Origin: Craspedostauros australis
Taxonomy: Eukaryota > Bacillariophyta > Bacillariophyceae > Mastogloiales > Achnanthaceae
Direction: 5' to 3'
NCBI GenBank assembly: GCA_026770025.1
Contig: JAMXDE010000007.1
Span: forward strand, 2,356,001 to 2,420,000
Length of the DNA: 64,000 nt
Part shown: positions 1 to 11,871 of the stretch, piece by piece
Layout: each line of letters starts with the position of its first letter
Numbering within the stretch: position 1 is the stretch's first letter
Translations under genes and position numbers: made by a program
Notes under the pieces: generated by a model
Database searches by the model: none
What the model was told of the DNA's origin: nothing
What the model saw: only the letters and a program-made list of their open reading frames with translations

Positions 1-847
1 TTGACGCCTCTTCAATTGTGGCCTTGTTTGCTCTGTAAATTAGTTTGCGCTGGTGTGCGCGAGTTTGTGCGCGAGGGTGTGTGGTCATGGTACGGCAGGT
101 TCCAAACCGTGACAAACTGCACGCATGTGTCGGTCGCACACACATAGCACTTCAATCGCATGTGCGGCACTGCCCAAAGTGCTTCAGAGGAATATGAGCC
201 ATTGGTACCAACAAATACGGAAGGTGCCCGTATGCAACTGTACTGCGCGCCAGTTGGCCTGTTTGTGCCTGTTCCATTTTGTCTTCGTGTCGTTACGTGG
301 GCAAAAACGGCACTCAAGAGTTTTCACGGGGTTCGTCCCCATTCGTCGTCTAAACCTTTCGCTGGCGCTTTTGCCATCCGATTTCGCCACAAAATTCCGA
401 AAGCAGAAATCAACTCTCGTCAACCAGGGAAGACGGCGACAAGTGCACACCCAGACCACCCACGCTGGAAACCCAACACACACATCCACGCTGGCATAAG
501 CAAACACCAACAAACATCAACACACGCCCACTCATCTTCACCGGAAGAAGCACACAATCGTAGCCAGATCGCAGGTGACACAACATCAGCACGTAAATTC
601 CCCTCGCGGAAAGCGATCGTTCCCAGTGAAAGCAACAGTATTCTCCTTCTGCCACACGACTATCCACGCGGCAACCATCAAGAGCCAAACCCGAATCTCT
701 TCCGCCGATCATCTATCGCACAGGAGGCTTGACGGGGAAGCAGGAGAAGCCTCACGCATCAACGTCGACATCAGCGCCAGCATCGGCACCCACGCATCTA
801 CAGCAAGCTTTTTCCGCATATCATTCTGCGAGACGTGGGCAAAGTAA
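1..847. other. Upstream region, no gene recognised
   Basis: Open frames here have no recognisable domain and overlap one another on both strands. The 3' part is probably promoter and leader of the DUF6824 gene that follows. I see no RNA gene or transposon remnant. Confidence 0.4.
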
Positions 848-2839
848 ATGGCTGCTACGAGGTTGCAAGTCAGGAAAGCGCACGGACATCGAACTCTCAT
901 AAAAGGACGATACGGGCATTCCGCAAGTGCGAGCACGAGTACTCGAACAAGTGCGAGCACGAGCATCAGCAAAGCAAGAGGCGACACAGCGCGGCGACGA
1001 AGCACGGCACCGTGCGACAGCGCTATGCAAAGCACCGATGCTGCAAATGCATCCAGTGCACCCCTTGAGTCCGACGTATCAGAGACAGACGATGTATCTG
1101 GTGCAGGTGACACGCCTGACGATCGACGTCGACAAAGCTCGCCAGACGTCGACAGGAATGTGTTCACGGTGGGCAGCAGGAAGATCACCACCCACGTCAA
1201 GCAAAATGATGTTCTCCTGGGCAGGGGCACTGGCCCAAGTCTCCATGGTGGGAATGTCCTCTTCAGGTCGTTAGTGCGTGATGCACAGGCGGAATACACT
1301 GACTCTCAAATCAGAGGTGACAAGATCCGAATTGCAAGGGATGTGATCCGGGAGCTGCACGACCGCAATGCCCGCTTTCTGCGGAAGCTTGATCCCCACG
1401 AGATCCCAGACTCCATGTCCGATGTTGCTAGGGCGCATGAGCTCTACCTCATCATCGAAGACGATCCAACCTTGGTCCAAAAGACCAAGCAAGCCTTCCG
1501 GCACTTCATCAAGCAACAGGATCAGCCAGGGCACCACCAACACCAATCTACAGCGTTTGCGGGATTGGCGATGGCCGGGGGTGAGCTGAACGTTGCTTTT
1601 CCCACAGCTGTTGCATCCGACGGGGCGACTGCCATTGCAATTCCAGTGCATAACGCAGCCACAAGGAGACCTGTCGCCCCGCAGACGACCTACGTATCAT
1701 CCGATCCATCCACCTCCGGGGAGTACTTGTCAAGAGCGGTCGCGGAGATGGCAGCAACGTCGGCCATGTCGTCGTCAACATCTGCGCGATTCGCCATACC
1801 TTCGCACCATAGCAATGCTTCCGCGAACATATCGGCACCAGCTCCCACAGAACCACAGAGAGTGACGCCCGCATCAGCAACCATGTTCTCGTCAAGGTCC
1901 AGCATCATCTCGTATCTTCGGCATCAGCTTCAGGAACATCAGGCTGCCATACCAGCGTCAGCATCAGCGCCGATGCCAATGCCAATGCCAACGTCGATGC
2001 ACGCGGTAGCAACGGGTTCAAGCTCAACAACATCAAGCCAACCTCTTCCTTCCGCTGCTCCGACGCCTGGTGAGCTGTACGGTCAACGCCAGGCACAGAT
2101 GACACCTTCGACACTCATGCCAGTCTCAGCATCTTCAGCAACACGAGATTCACGGCAGAGGCTCCATCTACTACAAGGTATTATGACAGCCCAACAGGAC
2201 TCGCAAATGCGAGCCGAACAAGCCCAAACACTTCAGATACTCCGGCAAATTCAAAACGATAGAAGCAGCACGATGCTCCGCAACGATCCTATCATTTCGA
2301 GGCTTCTCGCAGAAATGCTGCCTCACCGGGATACTACGATACACGGAGTCGACCAGTTGTCGCGCGACGCAGATGCCGGGTTTGGTCCATTTAGGCTCCA
2401 TTCGATGTCAGCACCCGCAACCGCAGCCTCGGCGTTGCCCCCATTACCCCCGTTACGATCCATGGCGTCGTTGACATCGCAGATGGAGGATTTGGCACAC
2501 CCACCGGCGGCACCATCTGGAACAGAAAGGTCCAATTCATCAAGAATCGCAGATCTTGTTCAACGTGCCATGGGTGTTGTTGTATCGCCATCGTACCCGG
2601 ACATGGCACGGTCGCCGGCGCCAGGATCAGCGACAAGGTCGACCTTTTCGTCGAGACCGATGGGCATGCCAGTTGCGTCGGCTTCTGCACATGCTCATGC
2701 CCACGCTCATATCCCTGTTCCTGCCACGGCTGCACTACCCATAGACCAGCAAATTGAACATTGGTATGCGCAGCTCTTAAATGAGCTGGCATCGACCGAA
2801 GAGGCCATGTCACAGAGACGGCAGCATCCACGTTCGTAG
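848..2839 (+). CDS. DUF6824-domain protein, copy 1
   Basis: A single open frame of 663 residues. Residues about 118-175 hold the DUF6824 core (NDVLLGRGTGPS, then GGN, a basic helix and RFLRKLD). Residues about 209-224 hold a second conserved piece, LVQKTKQAFRHFIKQQ, after a short linker. The rest is Ser/Ala/Pro/Met-rich low complexity with two helical islands (LLQGIMTAQQDSQMRAEQ near nt 2168 and RIADLVQRAM near nt 2540) that resemble pieces of the other three copies in this window. No signal peptide or membrane span is seen. The function of DUF6824 is unknown; basic helices and long disordered tails would suit a nuclear regulator, which is inference. The start is uncertain: the first 58 residues are low complexity, and the Met at nt 1025 would keep both domain pieces. 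Confidence 0.85.
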   Translation: MAATRLQVRKAHGHRTLIKGRYGHSASASTSTRTSASTSISKARGDTARRRSTAPCDSAMQSTDAANASSAPLESDVSETDDVSGAGDTPDDRRRQSSPDVDRNVFTVGSRKITTHVKQNDVLLGRGTGPSLHGGNVLFRSLVRDAQAEYTDSQIRGDKIRIARDVIRELHDRNARFLRKLDPHEIPDSMSDVARAHELYLIIEDDPTLVQKTKQAFRHFIKQQDQPGHHQHQSTAFAGLAMAGGELNVAFPTAVASDGATAIAIPVHNAATRRPVAPQTTYVSSDPSTSGEYLSRAVAEMAATSAMSSSTSARFAIPSHHSNASANISAPAPTEPQRVTPASATMFSSRSSIISYLRHQLQEHQAAIPASASAPMPMPMPTSMHAVATGSSSTTSSQPLPSAAPTPGELYGQRQAQMTPSTLMPVSASSATRDSRQRLHLLQGIMTAQQDSQMRAEQAQTLQILRQIQNDRSSTMLRNDPIISRLLAEMLPHRDTTIHGVDQLSRDADAGFGPFRLHSMSAPATAASALPPLPPLRSMASLTSQMEDLAHPPAAPSGTERSNSSRIADLVQRAMGVVVSPSYPDMARSPAPGSATRSTFSSRPMGMPVASASAHAHAHAHIPVPATAALPIDQQIEHWYAQLLNELASTEEAMSQRRQHPRS

Positions 2840-5800
2840 CTATCACACGTTTTGCTCTGTTATCTCATTGTTTCCAGCACGTATCGAAGCAATCAGCAGC
2901 GCACGAGCCTCATCAGCCAAGGTTACAAAGCTCGCAGCGGGACTAGCATCGGGACATGCAGCAGCAGCAGGAGCAGAAACCGCGATGTGTTGTTTTCCGG
3001 CGGTGGACTCGACTGTGCTGTATGAGGATACTGCCTGGCTCTGATGACAACTATAACAGGAGAATAACTCAGGAACATGTTGCAACTAAGAAACTAAACT
3101 GTGAGTATGATTATGCGTGGATCCTGCTTCGTTGATCTGGTCGGTGCTCGTTTTGCAGCCCAAGGTTTCTCTTGATTTGGAATGTGATCGTGCATCTGTG
3201 TTTTGATGTCATTGGTTGGCGGGACTTCGATTGAACCAATCATGCTATTGCTCCAGGGTCCGATTTGAAGTATGATGCTGTCTGGGACGACAGTCTAGGC
3301 TGCATATGTTTCTGAGTCTCAGATACCATATAATCCCACATGATGACATCTCTGCACACTGTCACACATCGTCGCTCATGGCATCGGTTGAGGCTGCAAT
3401 CAAGACTAATCAGGACCTTGGTCATTTTTGATGAAGAGACTTTCGCGCACGACCAGCAGGGGAAGTCGACGAGTCATGCATTTGGGCTTTACCATGGCCT
3501 TGCGCTGGTTGGGGCACACGAAAGCAACAGAAGGGAAAGACATACGACTATTCGTCTCGTCACAAGTGAATGGACATGCTCCATCGAGCCCTCGAACGCG
3601 AAATTACAGAGACTGCTTCAACTTCGCCCTGTCTCCATTTTCGATCAACCCAGCCCTTCCATACCCAGGCCATCATATCATTCTGCCTGGAACATCACCA
3701 AGATCCTGCGCCATGATCAAGGGCAGCGGCGACAACGATGCAAAGGATTGTGACCATGGAAACAGCGCAAGCCCGAATCCGACAGCACTGCGAAAAGAAG
3801 CGCCTGGCGACGTTCCAAGAGGAAAGTCACACTGTATGGTGGTGGCATGTCTCGATCTTTCCTTCTCGTCAATCCGTCTGCCACCAATCGAGGGGCCACG
3901 TGCCGCTGCAACAGACCAGTTGGACGCTGGTGATTGGATCGCCACTGTATCCGACTTGGCTTGGTTGGTGTCGTCCCATCCGCCCCCGGAAGTTCATTTT
4001 GCGACGCCTCGTCCACCGCAAACAAGACGGTCTGGTGGCCGGCATTTCATGAAATCTGAACGAACCCGAAACAAAACGCGAAAGTTGATCTTGGTTGGCC
4101 ACCACCAAGGACATCAGCGTGCGAAACCTTTTTTCGACTCTGCCAGTATGGACAAGGGCACCAATCGGCATGATGTTAGTCTTGCGATGGCGCAGGGCAC
4201 GTCCGTGCCACACTTGTGCTTGTGTCCGCGCCTGTGCCCTTGCGAGAACCTGTACCAAGGCTGGGCGTGACGCCTGGACAACACACCAGTCGCAGCCATC
4301 CTGGTGAAGGGAGGCAGGCAACCGGGTCCTCGCAAAGGGAAACGAGAAAGAGTGAGCCTACGGGATGAGCCTCTTGTTGTGTTCTGACGGTCGCCACCGG
4401 ACGCCAGTGCCTTCCGCAAATGCTCATAGTAATGACAAATTGGATTTTGCTGTTCCAGAATCTGTTGTCCTCCGTCGAGGGGGCATAACAAACGTCAGGC
4501 ATCACCGCCAACCAAAACAACTATCGAGACATAATTAGTTGGAGGTTGCTTATTTGTGATCAGAACACCAACCGTGCAGTGCGAGCCCTTTGGGGCATGG
4601 CACAGCACCTTCAAACCGGACTATCTACCCTAACTTCGATCACTACTACCTGCAATGCTCGTGACGAAGCAGCAGTTCTTGGACTGCGCGTGTCCTGTCG
4701 GCCAAGCTACCACAGTTCCCCAACCTGGAAACGCTCCGCCTTGGCTCTCCTTGGAGCAGAGTATTGGTATCCCGATGGGTATTGGATCCTGGCCAAGAGA
4801 GACCCGCACCTCCACGTCTCTGTCCAGAACGCAACGCATTTCCTGACTTGCCCGGACCGCAACGCGCAACGTGCAAACGTCTGGGTATGGTACCATACCT
4901 ACCATACATAGTACTCGTAGTGGGGGTCAGTGTTCCGTCCAAGAAACCATGACGCGAAGAGCAACAAGAGCACAATGAGGTACTCGGACTCGTACTCGGA
5001 TGTGGCTCGTTATCCCACAAGACCAACCTCAGAAATCATTGCGAGGCTGTCTTTCTGGAGATGCTCAGACTGCGGTGCTGCACTGCATGGAGGTTCTGAA
5101 GCCGTCTTGGGTGACGAAAGGTTACACACATCTTGCTCCTTGGTGATGGCACAGAATGATGATTTTCTGTGAACAAACAGAATTCGAGTTGGAAGCGCGA
5201 AGTTTTGCAAGACAGAAGGTCATTCTTGCTTGATGCGGTGGATGCTGTCGAAGTCATTTCGATCACCACTCTTTGGTCCACCAAGCGCGCGCGTGTTTGG
5301 ACAGCACTTTTCACTCGCTCGTATCGCACTTCGCACGCTCGCATGGTGCGATACTTGCACACACCCATTTGACATGTGCGCCACATGTGCACGTCAGCAC
5401 ACAACTCGGATGTCGGGCCTCCAAACCATTTCCCATTCTTGCCTGATGGCTGGCATGCATAGTCGTCCCATTCCATTGGACATTGACGGGACATGATCGC
5501 ATCAAGAGACTATTACGACTCTGACTGGATGTTGCCAAAAGCAAGCTTTGCCCATTTGGGAGGATGTGCTCACGGGTACGATTGGTCACCGCCATTGTTC
5601 CCTTATCGATGCCTCCACTACCATTGTTCCTGTCTGTTCGTGCGTCTCCATCTCCGCCGCCTTCACTAAATTGACGCGGATAAAATGTTTGTGTCGGGGT
5701 TTCAAGCCATTTCTTCGCCTTTCCCCAAAGGGCTCCCGCCTGCAATCAGTATTTCCATCGTATGGTTCATCTTCACCTCATGCAACATATTATATTTGAG

Positions 5801-7938
5801 AATGATATAATATTATAGAATAGATAATACCATGTCGCAGAGTCTCTCGTTACCCTTTCGGTCCTTACCCGACGGATTGATCTTCCAGTAGGTGCGACGG
5901 CAGCAACCCATTGTACAATATATAAACATATATATATATTGTACAGTCCCATCCGTGTTGAGTTTTGGCGGCCAAAGCCTGTTTCGTTTTCGCACGGGAG
6001 GTTCTCGGAGCCCCTGCGATCACGAGTAACAGCATCAGCGCCCACCAGCAAAGGCCAGCCTCTACATGCTCGTATCACTCGCTGTTGCATCCCCGGACTC
6101 ATCAGCGTTCAACACGATGAATGTACGATAGCCAGCGGCATCTTGTTTGCTCCAAGTTACGAGCAGGTGCGCTGCCTTGGAATGAAGCGTGAGTGGCCTC
6201 CGGGCTGCCGAGGCTGCCCTAATGCTGGGCTTCTGTTGTGTAGATGCCGAGGCTGATACGATGGTGTTGTTGTGACTCACCACAGAACCATCAGCACCAT
6301 CAGCCAACGTTCGCGCTTTGGTGGCAGAACTGCAGATGCTTTCGCTGGTAACAAATCTGGATTCTGCTAACTACCGCACGGTCTCGCCCCCTTGAGTTCA
6401 TTTGGTGGCACAAGTGATGTAGGCACATTGCTTGCAATTTTGCCACCATCAGACTGTCCATGGATCCAGATGCTCTGTTCCTATTTCCTGATCGATGGAA
6501 AAGAAACGTCCCGTTTCGATCGAAAATTGGTGCGACAAATGCAGTGAAGCGAGATGGACGAATGGCGAGGGGAAGAGGCTCAAAAGTCACAAGGTTCCCG
6601 ACGACGACTGGAGTAGAGTACCATACTCTTTCGTATGAGCAGAATGTTAGGTGGATATGGCTACCAATGATACTCGTAGCGGAGATGCCGATGATGATAC
6701 CGAACAAAGCGCACTTTCACTACTCCAATTCTTTGTGGGCCCGAAGATCTCTCCCCCTCCCAGTTGCAGGTGGCGTAGATTCACACAGATTACTCACTTC
6801 AGAGCATTCGACGCACCGACAGTGGCAATACTTGTAGTTGCATGGCACGAGTACTGTACTAGTATCCGCACGAGTATGACCAACGGCAAAGGCCAGCGCC
6901 TAAAGATGAGTGGTCGAGGGAAGCGGTCGGGGTTGACGCTGTTGTATTGGGTGGGACTTGAGGCTCTCCGTCTGAGCATCTTCCGCCATCGAGCTTTGTA
7001 CGAATACGAGTATGTAGCCATGTTCCCGTGTCCTCCTTCAAGGAAGCAAGCAGGAGAATAGGCGACGCTTGGAAAAGTTGATTCGAAATCTCAATTGTGT
7101 CTGATCCATCAAGGGAGGCCAGTCCCGTTCTCGGCTGCCTCAGAACATTTGTGATCTCTGCGAAGAGTGTTGCCATCGAAGCCAGGAAGACAGAGCGTGG
7201 TATGGTGCTGGTACGGTAGATGCCCGGTGAAGGAGTTTTGCCCACCAGCGATGCTCTGCTGACGTAAAAGTGAACCAGAGAAATGAAACAGAAGCAGCGT
7301 GCGGGTGATACTGAAGTAGAGCGGAGCGAAACAGAGCTGGCAAGTGTGTTCCAGTGGTCTGTGACACGACCAAGACCAAGACCAAGACCAACATTTCACT
7401 GGGCTTTTCTGGAGCAGTCCTGTTGTGACCCGGCAAGTTCGAACGCTCCATCATCCCCGTGCTCGTAGAGGGCTCACATTCATCCATACCTGGAGATGAA
7501 GAAATGAGCTGATGGGCAAGGCCAGATAGCAAAGAGGAGAGTTCTATGTGTGTGTGTCTGTCTGTGTGTGTGCGATGCTCTACTCGGATCTTGCAAGTCT
7601 GATCGGTGACGATAGATGTAGACCCGGTTGGGAAGGAACTGTGGCTGGAGAAGATGGAGTTCATTTTTGCTGTGGGAATGACGCGATGCAGCCATACGCA
7701 CCATGCACCTCCAAGCTCGGTTCACCCAATGAACAGCGTATCCGCGGTGTATTTGTTGCCATTCGTACCATGGTGTCTCGAATCGGAGATTGCGCGATAC
7801 CTGAGTGATATTCGCATGCCCGGCCACCTGCCGCCTGCTTTTTGCATGCCATGCCATGCCTGCTGCGCCCAGCCCAGGTATTCATGTTCCACCACATCGC
7901 GTCATGATTGTGCCAGGTTGCTCCAGCTGCACTTGGAG
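2840..7938. other. 5.1-kb stretch without a recognisable gene
   Basis: The longest frame (nt 3428-4270, + strand, 280 codons) has no domain, no consistent composition and overlaps equal-sized frames in other phases. What can be seen is an AT-rich block with inverted repeats (about 5788-5945), a TG/TCTG microsatellite at about 7547-7572 and a (CCAAGA)-type run at about 7369-7389. It may contain decayed sequence, ncRNA or regulatory DNA; nothing decides this. Confidence 0.4.
5912..5945. repeat. 13-bp perfect inverted repeat (hairpin), AT-rich
   Basis: The arms TGTACAATATATA (5912-5924) and TATATATTGTACA (5933-5945) are perfect complements with an 8-nt spacer. A second imperfect AT palindrome lies about 100 bp upstream (5788-5820). 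Neither is next to a recognised gene. They could be a small transposon relic or a cruciform-forming site. Confidence 0.6.
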
Positions 7939-8856
7939 TTATGCTTCTTTGGAGTCCTCCGGCTTCCGCCTCGACTCAATCTCTGCCGCCCATGCTGCGC
8001 CCAGCTCGGTGCGCCACTTCCCGCGCGTGGAGGTGAAGAACTGGTCCAGTGGCATCATGTCGGAATCCGCTGCGACATGCTCCTGCTCGTACTCCAGTGC
8101 CTGCAGGATCATTTCCAGCTTGTCCATGTCCTTGACGAGCTTGGCCTCCATGGTGGTGCCTTGCTCGTACTCCTTCCATAATGCGAGGATGGTCGCAGCG
8201 CAGGTGTTGGCAAAGGGCGCCAGGGTGCCGGTCATCTTGGTGATCGCGTTCAGCTCCAACTGATGCTTGTCCGTGTCGGAGACCCCGCAGTGCGGTGTGA
8301 TGTCACCGACGGCGGCTTCTGCCAGGTCATGGACCAGTGCCATCTGGATGCATTTGTTGGCGTCGATGTTGGATTGCGTGCTGGAAGCTGCGATCATGCT
8401 CATCAAGGTGATGCGCCACGAATGATCTGCGACGGATTCGACGTTGGGGACCTTGCGCATGACCCAGCCGGTCCGTTTGGTCGTCTTGAGACCGCGTGCC
8501 ATCGTGAGGAAGTCGATGGCATTGGCAATCCCGGCCTCCTTGCTGTTGTCGTTGTTATCGATGTTGTCGTTGTTGGATGACATGGCTGCGGTTGTGATGA
8601 TGCCACGACTATTGTTGTTCTCGCCGTTGCTGGTGGTGGCAATGGTGATGGCGGATGCGAAGAAATCGCGATGGTTCCAGCACAGAGACCGAGACAGAGG
8701 CTGGAGCTGACACTGGGGCTGGACCAGACGCTGATGCGTGGTGGTGGAGAGAACGAATGCTCTGGCTGTTGGAATGGTGCTGATAGTTGCAAGATACCAA
8801 TACACGTTGGCGATACTCGTAAGAAGACAGAGAGCTGCAGGTGTGATGTGTCTCAT
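7939..8856 (-). CDS. HD-domain 5'-nucleotidase-like protein (HDDC2/YfbR type), probably plastid-targeted
   Basis: A 305-residue single-exon protein. Residues 112-285 match the HDDC2/YfbR family of metal-dependent HD hydrolases, which in studied members dephosphorylate deoxynucleoside 5'-monophosphates. Metal ligands are visible: His145 (VADHSWR), His176-Asp177 (ALVHDLAEA) with a nearby Glu, and Asp243/Asp245 (VKDMDKLEM). The N-terminal 110 residues are an extension absent from typical members of about 200 residues. They begin with a hydrophobic signal-like segment (residues 5-28) followed by ARAFVLSTT, which resembles the diatom A-F plastid junction; a Ser/Asn-rich linker follows. Substrate is not predictable from sequence. 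Family call is firm; plastid targeting is inference. Confidence 0.88.
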   Translation of the reverse strand: MRHITPAALCLLTSIANVYWYLATISTIPTARAFVLSTTTHQRLVQPQCQLQPLSRSLCWNHRDFFASAITIATTSNGENNNSRGIITTAAMSSNNDNIDNNDNSKEAGIANAIDFLTMARGLKTTKRTGWVMRKVPNVESVADHSWRITLMSMIAASSTQSNIDANKCIQMALVHDLAEAAVGDITPHCGVSDTDKHQLELNAITKMTGTLAPFANTCAATILALWKEYEQGTTMEAKLVKDMDKLEMILQALEYEQEHVAADSDMMPLDQFFTSTRGKWRTELGAAWAAEIESRRKPEDSKEA

Positions 8857-10848
8857 GAGGCGTCCGCGTGACCCCTCCTGAATGCTGATGCGTGCGATTG
8901 TCGAGGATTTGAGAGGTGGCGTGAATCAAACGATGGGAAGGAGCGGCGTGTTTGGCTGCTCTTGTCGATTGATTGGGATTGGATTGGAATTGGATTTGCT
9001 GTTGTCGTTGTGTTCGCTTGTTGTTCCATTTTTCCATGTTTCGGTTTCATTCTTGTTGTGACATCGGTTGAGTTGAGATTCTGTGGGTTCCGGCGCCAAC
9101 CTGATGGTTGTACAGACCGATATGTGCCGCCGGAAATTAGCGTGCGGATTGAGGGTAGACATTGGATGACCGAATGACTGTGTCCAAGAGGGCTCTTGGC
9201 TGAGATACGTTGTGTGATTGGAACAGTTGGCGCCATGAAATCTACTATTATGCTCCCGCAGGAGATTATCTCGCACGACTACGTGTACGATCTATTGTGG
9301 TCGAGTTGGCTGCATGGGGCGTCACCAGTTACTTCTGAATCGGCAGACAAGTATCAGGGGCATCACGCAACATCACGAATCGTGCTTTTTGTGATCGCCG
9401 CGAACAAGGGCCGAAAAGGGCGTGAGAGAAGCAGATGCTGTTCGCGATCTGTTGCCATTCCGTTTCCTATTTCTGCCGTCGATGTTCTGATGGCTCGGTG
9501 CGAACATGAAAGGGGAGGGAATGAGTGACAGCCGTCTCAAACGGTGGCCTGCCGTGATTTTGTCCATCCCCTGTACGATGATACTCCCTTGGTACCGCGC
9601 GCTTGGCGAGGAGGGAGGGGGATGAGGCATCGCAGAGCTCAGCAGTCACGGTTGCGATGCGACGGCTCGGTGATGATAAAAACCATGATGAGCGTAATGC
9701 GATGCCAACAGAAGTCTTTCCACACATGGACATGGTTCGGATTTCTCGTTCTCATTCTTGACGTGGTCTTGCGTGGGAAGCGCGGTAAAGACACCACATG
9801 TGTCGATTTGTACTTTATTCACGCTTGAAGCGTGTTCTGCCGTGCTTTGTTCGTTCGGATCATCGACTCATGCGACTACTAGAGCACGCCTTTCCCGTGT
9901 TGGCATGACGTTGCGCTTATTAACGTGAGTGCCTGGCGATGTCCAACACTGTGTGAACGTGCCAATGACGTCCGCTTTGCTCTCCTTCCACCCTTTCGTG
10001 TCTGCTCCAAGACAGCGCCATTCCCAAACCCGCTACGTCACATTGCCTCCTTTCCACCGTGACAGCCCTTCGGCTCAATCGCCCCTTGCTTTTCAAGAGG
10101 GTCCTTGCTTCGCATTCGTTGTTCGTGCTGGTGCGTGTCTTCGTGCCGGAACAACTCTCGAACGCGTGGGGGTGTTTTTTTTTTTCGCGCCACAATTCAT
10201 TGCTGCGCAGCACTCCAACAAACATGCATTGTCTCATCATACTCTTGCCCAGTGTACTTCGATTCTTCACTCGTCACTCTCCACACCTGTGACGAAAGTG
10301 AGCATGTTCGTTCGCAGGGGGGCAGGCAGCATCATGTCCTCCCTTTCCTGTCCTGATAGGCACGCGTCATTGCGTGATGAACCCTGCTCGTGTCGCTCCC
10401 CTGCTCGTGTCGCTCTCATCGTCAGCTGTTGCTGTGAACATCCTCCCACCCCTCCGCTGAACGTGCGTGTGATTGCACAGTCCAGATGTTTCTCTGGTGT
10501 TTTCGTTCGTTTCATTAGGACACACTCGGATTGTTTTGCGCAAGCAACAGTGTCTGGTTGCCTAGTCCATCCTCTTGTGATCCAGGAAGGATGTCACGTG
10601 GACGAAGCTCCTTGCCCATTCTCCACCACGGCTTTCCAGTGGGTCCGAGATGCATCGTTGGCAAATAGTGTTCCCCACAGTAAAGCATAGCACTTACACG
10701 ATGAACCAGTCAGCGCGATGCTGTGCTTGCCTTTTTTCAAACCAGGACACCAAACACGAACTCACTACAACAGACAAGGGAGGACATCAACGATTAACAT
10801 TTTATGCTTGTTAAATTCTGGCTATTTGTTACTGCTACGTGGGACGGC
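8857..10848. other. Region without a recognised gene
   Basis: No domain is seen in any frame. A 17-bp unit with core CTGCTCGTGTCGCTC is repeated back to back at 10382-10415. A T-run of eleven lies near 10175. The right part may belong to the transposon whose transposase ends at 10849, but I could not find a terminal inverted repeat. Confidence 0.35.
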
Positions 10849-11871
10849 CTAATTAGTAGTGTTTGTGTGTTGTGCATCTGCTCGGGCGATGGCACGTTCG
10901 CGTGCTTCTTGCATGGCGACAACAACGTCAAACGAGGGGAAGCCGTTGCTCAGTTCAATTTGGGTGAGGATGGCAACCGCGTTGAATGCAAGGCGATGCT
11001 TGTCCACGTGGTGCCGCCACTTCAGGTGCATGCATTGCCAGTGCTTGATTCGCCTGTTGACCGTTTCGTGGCGGCACCGCATGATCCCATCCGCGCGAAA
11101 AGTCGGGGGGAAAACACAAGGGTCCCCACGGTACCCGGCATCTGCGACGACGACTTCGTGTTGCACTAATTTCGGCTTCAGGCCCAGGCGGAAGATCGAA
11201 AGATCGTTCAACAGGCCACACGGGAAAGGACCATTCGCCCAAACGATCTCGCCAGTGGAAATCGCAACAGCCAACTCGTAACACAAACCAGCAGCGCGAA
11301 ATTTGAACGAGTACCACTTCTGGCTAAACGGTTTGGGTTCGGTGATTCGCATGTCAGTCCCGTCCACAGTGACAAGAGCTTTTGCATCGTGACTTGCGCC
11401 AACGAAACGACGGTTCCAGACAATCTGTCAATGGGAGCGGTACCAGGAAAAATCAGAACCATGTGTGAGTGAATGGAGTGAACAGAATTTTGTGTCGTAG
11501 TTCGGGTGTGCGAATTTATTAGTACTTACAATGCGATCTTTAACGGTTTCAACGGCTTCCATCATTAGCCACATCCATTTCCGAAGTGTTTTGGCAGAAC
11601 ACTTGCACATGGTGGCAAGGGCAGTCTCAGACACGTACAGACGAAGAAACGCGCACGTCCACAGGAGATGTTTCGGTTTCGCCGTGAGTGGCAGAGCTCG
11701 CGCATGACAGAGCTCGTTCCACAAGATGTGCACGATGTCAGGATGCGTTCCGAACACGGATGCGAACTGTCGCAGTGACTCCCTGGAAAGGTTGTTTGTG
11801 TCCAAGCCTCTTGGGCGTGACCCAATCAGCCCGAACCCCACGGTGGCAAATGTTCCACTTGGTAGAAGCAT
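10849..11871 (-). CDS. DDE_Tnp_4 transposase (PIF/Harbinger/IS5-like), one intron
   Basis: Exon 1 is 11871-11530 and exon 2 is 11424-10849, joined over a 105-nt intron with GTAAGT and CAG borders in phase 0, giving 305 residues. The catalytic triad is visible: Asp in TVDGTDMRI, Asp in VVADAGYRGD and Glu in RHETVNRRIK. The segment WYSFKFRAAGLCYELAV and the WANGPFPCG motif are typical of this eukaryotic DDE_Tnp_4 group. The N-terminal half has a helix-turn-helix-like segment around KHLLWTCAFLRLY. The frame just upstream, in another phase (12187 to 11860), encodes a Leu-rich basic stretch that could be a lost or differently spliced N-terminus. All three catalytic residues are present, so the domain looks competent. 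Confidence 0.85.

Noticed and set aside
3428-4270. 280-codon open frame on the + strand
   Set aside because: No domain, no start context, and frames of similar length overlap it on both strands; composition looks like noncoding DNA.
9929-10690. 253-codon open frame on the + strand
   Set aside because: Low similarity to anything, crosses a poly-T run as Phe residues, no domain.
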